Assembly (NCBI GenBank): GCA_947359465.1
Contig: OX375879.1
Coordinates: 119,118,557 to 119,182,556 of the forward strand
DNA: 64,000 nt
Reading direction: 5' to 3'
DNA from: Metellina segmentata
Taxonomy: Eukaryota > Arthropoda > Arachnida > Araneae > Tetragnathidae
A program made the translations under genes and the position numbers. The notes beneath the pieces were generated by a model that was given only the letters and a program-made list of their open reading frames with translations, had not been told where the DNA came from and searched no databases. This document shows positions 47,901 to 59,900 of this stretch, one piece after another. Numbering within the stretch: the first letter of the stretch is position 1; the number at the start of each line of letters is the position of its first letter.

Positions 47901-50900
47901 TGACATTGCAAATTGTCAGAAAAGAAAAATGCCTTTGGTGTCTTAAAACTCTTCCAGAATTTTTTCCTTGTAGGTTGCCAGGTTTGTATCAATACTATTC
48001 TTGTGTAGTTGCTATATGCATTTTAAAACTCATTTATTTAAATTTCCCCCATTTTTGTGGATACATAATCAGGATATGTGGATGAATTCTTTTAGTGTGT
48101 ATGAGTTATCTCACGAAAAAATTGTATGGGATCCCATAGAGAATTCTATAGGAAAATTTCCATTGAGATTTCTATAGAGAAAACTAGCTGTGATTCTATA
48201 GAAATGTATTTCAATTGAATTCTATAGAGAAGCTTTAGAGAAACGTATGGTTATGAAGGAAGAAATGAGCTTCTGTAGAGAGGTTTCTAAACAAGATACT
48301 TTATGGTGTAGCTTCTAGAAAAATGGGTCTTAATTCTATAGGATTCTATTGACCACATTCTGTTGAAATTTCTGTAAAATTCTCTACTAATTCACGTTCT
48401 TCTTTTTGCAGAATTCTGCCTGCAGTGTTCCCTTATGGAAAAATTTCTATAGAATTCTATACAAAATTCTGTAGAATTAAAATTATGGAATGTTTTCTAT
48501 AAAATATAAAGTAGCCTCTATAGAAAGTATAGAAATCTCTAGAATGTCTATAGGAAAAAAATTAACATGATTTGTTCTTCATTGTATTCCCTGGACAATT
48601 ATTAAGATTTTTTTTCCGATGCGGCTATTAGTTTAGGGTTTATTAAGTGTCAAAATTGAAGAAGCGAAATTTCTTCCGCGAGTGAGCAAAACACATACAA
48701 ATTTTCAGTCTTCAGCCGTAAGTTTTTTTTAAAAAGTACCTCTCAACGTAAATTTTTGCAGCTCGTCAAGTTTTTTTTTTTTTTTTTTTAAATTTCAATT
48801 TGGTTCTTGATAATATTTTTTTGAAATTCGGGAAAAATCAGGACATTTTTGTTACTTTTTTTTAAAACTGCTGTATCTATATTTTATTACTATTATTTTT
48901 TAATTTTTAAAATATCGCAGTATACCTCAGAATGTACTCTTTCTTACAGTACTATTATTTTTGAAATCGGTTAATAATTAAATTGGATGCGATCAAAAGT
49001 TGGTCATACAAAATTCGGAATCTTTGGATATTTTCGCTATTTTTTGTTACAACCGTTAACAAAACTGTCATATCTATATCGTATTACTATTAGTTTTTTA
49101 TTTTGAAAATAGCGCAGTATACCTCAGACTGTACTCTTTCTCACGGTACCATTATTTTTTAAATTGGTTCATAAATAAATTCAATGCAATCAAAAGTTGG
49201 TGACACAAATTTCGTATTTTTTATTTCGCGGAGCAAATTCGCAGAGGGTTGTATTTTTGACTATCGGGTTTGCCAGATATCAAATTTATCGAAGCAACAA
49301 TTGCCGTAAAAATGATTTCTTTTTATTTGGTGAGGAAAAAGTCTCGCTTTTTTCCCTCTGTTCTCAGACGGTTTACCGAGAAAGTACAAAGTACACATCG
49401 TAAAGTTTGGAGATTAACAGGGTTTACTTAAAATTGTACAGGGAACAAGATGCAGGAGATTTTTTACTCATGCGGCTATTAGTTTAGGGTGCATTAAATG
49501 TTAAAGCAAAAAAGAGTGAAATCACTTGTGTAAGAGGTATTGGTTTGCGAAGCAAACCAAACGGGATTGAGTACCAATCCCCGGGGGTCGGCGTGCGCAA
49601 GCGAGCAGGGGGCGAAGCCCTCGCTGTGACATGATGGACTGTAAAGTGAAATCAGGATAATACAAATTATTCAGATAGTTTCACTCTGCAAAAGAAATGT
49701 TGGTTTGCAAAGCAAACCAAATGAGGATTGGCGAGCCTAAGCAAGCTAATACTAGGGGGCGGAGCCCCCTAGTATAATATATATTTCATATTTGTACGAC
49801 TTTGAAGAAATTAGAGAAGTAAGTGGTAAGAACATAAACATAATTAAGACAACTCATATTTAAAATTCATACAAATACTTTAATCGTACTTACTAGAGGA
49901 AAACAGGTGTAGGTGAATATTTAAATAAAACATATCAAATTACCTTCAACATGCTTTTGGAGGTATATGTGTGTGTTTAGTTTAGTGTGATGGGTGAACC
50001 TGCTGCTCACTGAACAATTGTTCAAATCGTTGAATTAAGACGCAGCTACTCGCGATATGCTAGTGATACAGCTACTCGAATTTCTTTTACGACATTAATT
50101 TTCGAACGATTTTTACTCCTTATAATAGCAACTGCTTCATGGGCACTTCGCGGCACCCTTAATCTCTACATGGCACCCCAGGGTACCGCAGCACACACTT
50201 TGGGAACCCCTGCTCTATAGTATTCTTTCAAAGTTCACTTCTTTTTTTCTCGTAACTTTTCTTTTCTGTGGTCTTTAGCTCTAAAAAAAAATACTTTTTA
50301 CAAAACTGACTCATTTTAGCTAGAAATCTGCACAATTCTATCAATTTTTTTCTTTAAAAACTGTTAGAGTATGTTTATAAACAAGAACTAATATGCAAAT
50401 CAATCGTATCACGTTTAGTCCCGCCCACTTCAGGCTGATTGGTTAATATGTTATCTATCCCTATTTGAAATGTGTGTATATATATATAGGATGACAGTGT
50501 GATTGATTTATGCTCAATCCTCTCTTTTTCTAAAGCCTATGGGCAAGGTGAAGTACACCTGTTTGTTACTTTTAATAATTTATACTTTACTTAAATAAAT
50601 GAAGATCATTTTTTTAAATGCTGTATCCGGCTTTTATTTCGACCGTAACATCAACACGGTTATGGGCCAAGATCAATTTACCGATATACCCGAGTTACCT
50701 CCAGTCGCTGCCGATTGACCGATTGATCTCGAGTTACCGCCAGTTACCGGAACCATCAGATTTATTCGATGGGGGCCGAATAAATAGCCACTGATCAGCA
50801 AAGTAACCTTTTACAAAGGTGCAAGTGCTTAAGTGACCGTGCAATCAAATTCCAGCATGGAATTTTTTCGAACGGATTTACCAATCGAACAATTGAATGC

Positions 50901-53900
50901 CAGCAATTATTCAACGTGGCAGAAAGAGGCCAAAATGATTTTGGTGGACCGCGGACTCTGGTCATTCATTGACGACTCGGAACCTGATCTACCAAAGGAA
51001 TGTTCGCGTAAAGAAACCCAAGATTTCAATCAAAGAAAAGGTCGAGCCTACTCTACAATCTACCTTTGCATCTCACAGGACTTTCGATGTCTAATTGAAG
51101 ACACGGACGTTGCCGCTATAGCATGGAAGATTCTTAAAGACCATTTTGCACCAACCTCCCGAGTAACTACGATCCAGCTACTAGATGAACTTCATAATCA
51201 CCGATACCTGGAAAATGAAGATATTGGGATTTTTGCCTCCAGAGTCAGATCTACTATCACGAAATTAAAAGAAGCCGGTGAAAAAGTGAGTGACTTACAA
51301 CAGTCTTATTTACTTATTAGATACCTGCCAGAAAACTTTCAGAATGTAGTTCAAAATATTTATAGATGGACTGATACTAAATTTAAATTTGAAAATGTTT
51401 TAACTGAATTAATTGCCGAACAAAATCGTCTGAAATTGTTAAAATTGGATACTTTGAATTCGAATGATACTAGTAATGTATTTACTGTTAAATCTAAAAT
51501 TCACAAAGATCCGAATTTAAATTTTTATTGTAAAGATGTTAAAACTAAAGTTCAGAAACAAATCGGCCCACGTGTGTGCTATAAATGTAATAAAATTGGA
51601 CATCTTGCTTCTGAATGCAAAACTAAATTTCTGAATTCTAAAGTTAATTTTTGTGATGTGTCTGAACATAAAAATGTTGAACTAAACTGTAATTCTTTAA
51701 ATGAAAGTTCACATTGGTTGTTCGACACGGCTGCATCAAATCACTTTTGCAATAATCTGGACTTGTTTATAGATTTCAAACCCGTTAAAAATAAAGTTAT
51801 GATGTTAGCTATAGGCAACATAGAAAGCCCGGTGGAAGGTGTAGGAAGTGTAGTGTTCTACGTTAAATATAATAAACAAAAACCAGTTCGTATAGTTTTA
51901 AAAGATGTGATGTACTCTTCAAAATTACGGCGAAATTTAATTTCGGGACCACTTTTGGAAAAAGAAGGGTTAACTTTTATAGGTAAAAATGGTAGAGTAA
52001 CTATTCATGACAAATCTGGTAAAAGTTTATTTTATGCTAAACGTATAAACGGGCTATATTTTTGTAAACCCTATTTTTATAAAAGATCTGAACGCAAGAA
52101 TTCTAGTAAAGTGTATAATGTAAACTCTAAGGATTTAAGCCCTACATCCATGTGCGAAGAATCTGGAAGTTTGTGTGATCTGGAATTATGGCACAATAGA
52201 TACTGTCATATTAACTCTGATTACATTTTGAGCACTAGCAATAATTTAAGCGTCAGGGGCTTACCAAAATTTAAATCTACAAGAATAAATTGTGAATCAT
52301 GTAAATTGGGTAAAGCTAAGCGTACGTCATTTAAACTACTTGGAAAGATCAGATCATCCAGACCTTTAGAGCTTTTACATATGGATGTAGGTGGACCAAT
52401 GCCAGTAAAATCTCTCACAGGAGGTGTGTATTATTTAACCATTACTGATGACTTTTCACGTAGAGTTTCTGTTTATATAATGTCAAATAAGTCTGATGTA
52501 TTCAAGTGTTTTGAAAAATATCAGAAACGTGCTGAGCGATACCTTAACCTAAAAATTATCAATATAAGAACTGATAACGGGATGGAATTTATTCATAATC
52601 AATTTAAAAGTTTTTTGGAAGAACAAGGTATTCATGCTGAACGTACTAACTTTTATACACCGGAACAAAACCCAGTTAGTGAAAGGTTTAATTCGACACT
52701 TTTGAACGGGATCCGAGCAATGCTAGAATCCAGTAGATTAGGTCAGGAATTTTGGGCTGAGGCCGCATTGACTTTCACTTATGCATGGAACCGAATTTGT
52801 CATAAATATAGTGAGAAAACACCTTTTGAACTTTTTGGTGGTCTCAAACCTTCTGTTTCCCATTTAAGAATTTTTGGCAGTAAAGCATACGTAGGAATAC
52901 CGAAGCAGTTGCGACGAAAACTCGATAATCGTGCCAAAATAGGTATTTTAGTTGGATATTCTTCATCCACTAGAGGATACAGAATTTGGGTTAAAGATTC
53001 GAGAAAAATAATTGAAACAATTAATGTAAAAATTGAGGAAAGTATAAAAAATAGGGAAGCTGTGCTGGACCCTAATACGACGAGATACATAACCTTACCA
53101 AATTACGATTTTGATAATACCTCGGACGAACCTGTTGCCGGATCTGATAATGAGTCAGACTTACTTCCTTGTAACAGTATTTCATGGACTCGAAAAGCTG
53201 TACCAAGAAAGGATGGCACAAGGACTGATATTTATTATAGCATTGAAGGGACACAAACACGTTTTAGATCTCATAATGATATTCAAAAATATTGTACAGC
53301 AAAAAAAAATTAATTTTGATAACTCTTTATTCAACTCTTTTGCGGCAAAGACAATTTTTCGGGAAAAATTTCGGATCTTGATCAATCTTCAAATCCTGAA
53401 ATAAATAATATTGAGATAAAAATACCTAAAAATTATAATGAAACCTTAAGAACACCAGAGCATAAAAAATGGTTAGAAGCCATGTCTGACGAAATGGATA
53501 CCATTGAATCACGGAATGTATGGGAATTAGTTCCACACCCAAAAGATAAGCCTGTGATCGGTAGTAGATGGGTATACAATTTAAAACGTGATGAAAATAA
53601 TAAAATTGTTAGGTATAAAGCCAGACTGGTTGCACAAGGTTTTAGGCAAGTAAAAGGGGAATCGTATGAGGAAACTTTTAGCCCTGTGGTAAATTTTTCG
53701 ATCATAAGATTTTTCTTTTCAATATTGGTATGTCTTTGTAAATGGTATCACTGTCAAATTGATGTAAAGTGTGCTTACCTATATGCTGATTTAGATACAG
53801 ATGTATACATGACTCAACCGCAAGGTTTCCGTAATGTGAGTTTTCCAAAACATGTTTGTAAGCTCAAAAAGGCCTTGTATGGACTTCATCAATCTGGCCG

Positions 53901-56900
53901 TATGTGGTATTTTAATTTAGATAGCGTTTTGGAGTCCTTGGGATTTAGTCATGTAGAATCTTGTAACTGTGTTTATATATATAAAAATTCAGTGATTTTA
54001 TTAATCTATGTTGATGATATAATTCTTTTTGGTAAAACTCGGAATGATATTGATACTGTATTAAAATTGTTGAAAAATGAATTTGACCTTAAGGTATTAG
54101 GTAGAACAAAGAAACTATTAGGTGTTGATTTTTTAGAAGAAAATGGATGTCTTTATATTCATCAAAGTGCCTATATCGCAAAAATCTGTGAATTATATAA
54201 GATATTTAAATTCCCAATTTCTTCATTGCCTATTTCTAAGAATGTTATTCTATCCAAAAATGACTGTCCAAAAACGGAAGCTGAAATGAATGAAATGAAA
54301 CGGCTACCATATCGTAATGTCCTCGGAAGTATTTCATACCTAGCGAATAGGACCCGACCGGACATATGTTATGCTGTGAACATGTTAGCCCAATTTCAAG
54401 AGAATCCAGGTCAAAAACATTGGCATACACTTTTGAAACTACTAGGTTACTTAAAATATACTGAAAACCATAAACTTAATTTATCCAATGTAAATAAAAT
54501 GGAGATTAATTGCTTTAGCGATTCAGACTTTGCAGGTAACAGAGATGATCGAATCTCTATGGGTGGTATTTTACTTTTTGTTGACCAAGTACCTGTAGTG
54601 TGGAAGACATTTAAACACAAATGTGTCAGTCTTTCCACAATGGAATCTGAATATATCACTTTAACAGAAGCTGCTAAGGAATTAATTTGGATTAAAAGGA
54701 TAATTAACGAATGTTTTCAATTGGGTTTAAAAGGTTTAAAATTAAACAAAAGTACAATTTTTTGTGATAATCAAGCAGCAATCGCGTTTTCAAATTCACC
54801 AATTGAGAATAGTAAATCAAAACACATCGATGTTAGGTATCATTTTTTGAGGAACCTAATATTTGAAAATTGTTTTAAATTAAAATATATAAATACTAAA
54901 AATAATTTAGCAGACCCTTTTACAAAAGCTATGACAAAGGAAGGTCTTTTGAAATTTTGTAACGAACTATTTTGTTAGGGAATTTGGCTTGTTATTTAAA
55001 TTTTTCTTCAGGATGTGTAATTAAAGAGAAATAATTTTTTTCCCCAGAGAGGAACTTTTCAGCATTACTTCCTAGATTGGAGAATGCAGTTTAAATAATT
55101 TACCTCACGAGAGTAGTCAGGGATTTTGTTTTTCAATTTTGTGATATTTTATGGAAACTTGTATGTCTACTGTATATTTCTTATCTCTAAAAGTATAAGC
55201 TAATTTATTGTACCAATAGGGTTACAATATAATTTTGTCTTTTCTACAAGTTTTTGGATATGGTTACGAAAATTCCTTGTATGTATTTTTCAATGTAATT
55301 TGTAAAGATATTTTAGAAAAATTTATCATACGCCGAAGTGGGTGAGAGGGGGCCGATTGTTAGAGTATGTTTATAAACAAGAACTAATATGCAAATCAAT
55401 CGTATCACGTTTAGTCCCGCCCACTTCAGGCTGATTGGTTAATACGTTATCTATCCCTATTTGAAATGTGTGTATATATATATAGGATGACAGTGTGATT
55501 GATTTATGCTCAATCCTCTCTTTTTCTAAAGCCTATGGGCAAGGTGAAGTACACCTGTTTGTTACTTTTAATAATTTATACTTTACTTAAATAAATGAAG
55601 ATCATTTTTTTAAATGCTGTATCCGGCTTTTATTTCGACCGTAACATCAACAAAAACAACAACTAAATTTTGTTTCTCTTTAAAAATGTATCGATTTCTA
55701 TTGAACTCTAAAATTTGTTTGTAAGGGTTCCTGTTATTAAAACTTTTCTGAATCTTATTAGAACCTTTGTAATTAAAATTTATGTTCTCTATCAACCTTT
55801 AAAAAAAATGTAAAATCTGCATTTCTTAAGTTCTGTTTGTCTATATAATTGTATATTTGTTTGCATTCTAGATTTGGTTGGTTATGAGGTAGTAGCTTTT
55901 GAGGAAGAAGTTGCAGTGAGAGATTTGAAGATTTGTTTTTATGAATCGAAGTCAGGAGTAACTTGTGAAATAATGTATGCAGGAAGCACAGTATCAGACC
56001 ATATTAGGACTAGTCATTTATTAAAAAGTATTTGTGATTATGATCCAAGAGTAAAAACTCTTATCATTGCATCCAGGATTTGGGCTGAGGTAAGTTGGAT
56101 TTTAAGATGACAAATGGAAACATTGAAAATAAGACTATTTTGATGTAACAATTTATGTTACTATTATAATTGGAAAAATTGATTTAATGCTGTTATGTTC
56201 ATCTCCATAATATGTTATACAAATATGTCACTTTTAATTGTGACAGATGTACAATATTATAATTAAAATATAGCTTTAACAATTTACCTGATTGTGGTTA
56301 ACAACTCTTTTAATGCTGCTTCTCTTAGTTTTTATTCCATGTTATAATAGAGCACTGTGCATTTTGATAGTCAAACTGCAAAGATAAGTGAAAATGGAAA
56401 CAACTTATTGTTTATCTGTTAAATAGCTTTGTCAGGTGTGACTCTGAGAAGGCAGTTGAACTTGGGTCTGTTGGTTTTTGAGAAGTTGAAGCTCGTTAGA
56501 AGACTGCCGTATGCAAAAAGTAAATTCAGACTTGGATGCTTCCCCCGTCAATTTATTCACTGCTGTCACATTCAGAACTGAGCAATATACAATTCACTCT
56601 GAAGTCAGCAGTTAGGAAAAGGCTTTGTTTATATTTCAGCCCACAGCCTAATTTAATGAATAGACTTGCTCAAAATCATGTGATTTGATGGCAATGTTGT
56701 GATAGCTGGACAAAAAAAATATGTTGTTTTGAATCTAAAATTCAAGTGAATGTGTCCTTTTAAAATGTTATTTATTATTAATTTATGTTTTAGGTTTGTG
56801 TAATTCATGAAACCGAAAATGGTCAACTGCATCCAGTTGGCTTTGCCTTTTTGGTGGTGCATTTTCTTCAACAGATTAAGCCTCCAGTTTTACCGATAAT

Positions 56901-59900
56901 AGATGTGCTTTCTAAAGACATGGTATTTATTATGCTCTTTTGAAATTTTTGAATCTAAATTGATCATTAATATTTTATTCATAGCTCTAATGTTAAATTA
57001 GGTATCCATGAATAACTTTTGTCAGTTTTTGAATTCTGTTATGCAGGATCCCAAACAAATAAAACTACTTTTATTTTTAATTGATGGAAATAATGAACGT
57101 TAAAAAATTACATTTGTTGAAAAGGTTTAGTTTTCGAATTTTTAAAAAAAGGTCCCATCAAGGAAATGAACTGTTTTTATAATTTTTCCCACCAAAAAAT
57201 TATTCTGTTTTACAACTTTAGAGCTTCATGATAAAAAGTAGTTTTTTAATTATGGTAAAAGCTGTTGTGTGTGTGAAGATCTTTTAAAAAAGGAAACATT
57301 TATATTTAAAATTGTGATTGTAAGGAATCATGATAATGCATAGTAAGTTTTGGTGTTGAGATCCTAGGTAGACTAAATTCTACTTTTAATTCTTTTAAAA
57401 GGTTAATTAATTTAATGATATGATTGGAAAAAATGTTAAAATCTAAAAATATATTTTGCAAAGTGTAAAAAAATTTATAAAAAAAAATTAAAATCAATAA
57501 TTTAGGTTTTTTTTAATTTAAATTTCTGTATGCCCTGTACACTGTTTTTATAATAATTTTTGTTAAATAAAAAATTGAGTTTGTGACATAACATGTAAAC
57601 CAATATTTATTTTAAGTAAACAGTCAGAATTTGTGGCATGATAAATCAATATTTACTTAACATTTGCTTAACTTTAAAACACAAGTTCACATCCTACATA
57701 GTCTTTCTTGAGTAAATTGCATCATGTTAACAAATTTATCAGTAAGTGTAAATGACAGACCTAAACTATAGTCTGAGAATAGAGGACAGAAATAATCAGA
57801 CTATAGTAAATTCTAATAATAAAACTCTCTCTCTCTGCGGAGCAGCAATAATAAATGAATTTTCACTTAGCAATTCACTGTGGATCTTTTTCCTGCTGAC
57901 ATTTTAATGGCTGTGTGTGTGAAAATGTATATTTCTACTCTTTAATCTCTTGTACACCACAAGAATAAGCTAACTAAAAAATGCCTCAAAAAACGTTACT
58001 TCCCACTTGTGTTTTTTTTGCCAATAAAATCAGTCACCCTTTTCGTTTATGATTTTGAATCAAACTGTTGCATACTTCCTTTAAGTGTTTATGTTATGAG
58101 TGCTGTTAATCAGGAATGTCTATACATTACTCTTCCTGGCATTTAGATTTTATGATATGTTTTTTTCTTGTATATAGTATATTATAATAAGTGACAACTG
58201 GCTGTTGCAATCTTTTATAATATGCAGTAATTGACCCAGGTCCCTCTTAGCTGGGTGTAGCCATTAGTGCTGAAATCACCATGAGTGCAGAAAAATTAAA
58301 GCATTTGTTGATTATTAGTTGTGATTTAAATCTGAATCAGTGATTTAAAAAAAATCATTTGATTTAAATCTTGACACACTGATATTTTGAGATTTAATTC
58401 ACTAATTTTACAAACATCTATTATAAACTTGATAAACAATAACCATGATAAAACGTGCTAAATATAGTTTTCTTTTTTATTCCCAATTTTTGAGGAACAG
58501 TTTTAGGGCATTGTGGGGTAAAGTGAAATTGTAACAGAAAATCTGACTTGAAGAAAAAAAACACAATGACATTGCCAAATTGGCGCCTGGTAACAATCCC
58601 ACAAAAATCCAATCCATGTTTCATTTTCCTTATAATGCAGCATTCTTTTCGGCCTATCATTCGGCAGTGGAACTCAAATCATGCCAAGGCCGTAATTTTT
58701 TCTGGAATTCTGCCTAACTTTAAATTTAAAGGGGAAAATTTTAACCACAAAATGATCCCTATCTGGTGGTTAAAATTTCCCCTTTTAAACTTAAAGCTTA
58801 GCAGAATCCCAGAAAAAGTTACGGCATTCATAAAAAAGTGCACAAGAGGCTAGTTAACACTAATTTCTGTGTTCAAATGGGAAAATTCGTATAAAACTGC
58901 TAACATTTTAGCAGGCAGATTTTACTGTCTTGATATATTGTATGCAAATGAGTCTATTTGGTTTATTTTTTTACAATAGCCACTGTTCCAATAAACCGAA
59001 TAACTCCTTAGTTTGCATTACAAGCCAAAGAGCTCAATCAGCAGTCTCCATGGGATAGATCAAGGGAACTGCTGAATTTAGGTAGGAAAGAAATCAGGAT
59101 AGCTATTGGCCTCCTAACTGGCCACTGTACCCTGAATAAACACCTCAACATTATGGGTGTTTTAGATGACCCATTATGTAGAGGTTGTCGGATGGTAGAG
59201 TTCTGAACACGTTGTATGTAAATGTGACCATTACTTTGCACAACGATTTGAATATCTGGGATACCACTGTATCGAACCCTGGGAACTGCCAAACATTCCA
59301 ATCAGGTACATGCTGAAATTTATTTCGGCAATCGGTCTTTAGTGGATCAGTAGGAATCTCAGTACAATAGACTATTAGTCACAGTGCTGGCACTCTTCGG
59401 AGTCACCTCTTTACAAGTCATATACCCATTGTGCTCTTTAGTATTAATTTGATTTAAATGTTAGTTTTAGAAAAATGTAATCATTACCTAAACTCTACAT
59501 AATCATTTCTGAAAATAAATAATCTCATTATCGATACAGCCAGCCAAAGGTTGGCATCTCTATTTGAAAAGTTTCAATGTAAAATAATTTGTTTTAATTT
59601 GTAATTCTCTGTACCTTTATTTCAGGGTTTAAAACCTTTACCTGAAAGAAATTGTTTGGAAATAGGACAATTGTGGTATGGATTTCTAAAATATTATAGT
59701 GAAACATTCAGTTGGACTAAGAATGTAGTTACAGTTCTCTCTAAGGATGCAATTTCAAAAAGCACGTATAAGTATGATAACTGGATAGCAATTCAAGGTT
59801 TGTATTTCTGATAACCAATTTTTTATAGTTTTTCTTTTGGAAGAACATTTTGGCACTCTTTTTTCACAACATTGGTTTTATTAGCTGCTTTTATTAGCAA

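Larger units (their letters stand above)
50362..55652 (+). mobile_element. Ty1/copia retrotransposon, young, in intron 4 of the TUT-like gene
   Basis: LTRs 50362-50656 and 55358-55652 (295 bp each) differ at one position seen (T at about 50448, C at about 55444). A 5-bp duplication aaaac lies at 50357-50361 and 55653-55657. LTR ends are TGTTAG...TCAACA. A primer site (CGGTTATGGGCCAAG, as in initiator-Met half-primers of copia) and a purine tract (GTGGGTGAGAGGGGG) are in place. The gag-pol is almost complete. It is in sense orientation with the host gene, so its LTR poly(A) and splice signals could affect the host transcript. Confidence 0.95.

Noticed and set aside
50362..50650. Copia LTR ending at CGTAACA
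   Set aside because: This end leaves no target duplication; extending both LTRs by the shared six bases gives TG...CA ends and a perfect aaaac duplication.
52221..54659. Minus-strand frames of 60-96 residues within the copia pol
   Set aside because: Shadow frames opposite conserved integrase, RT and RNase H coding sequence.
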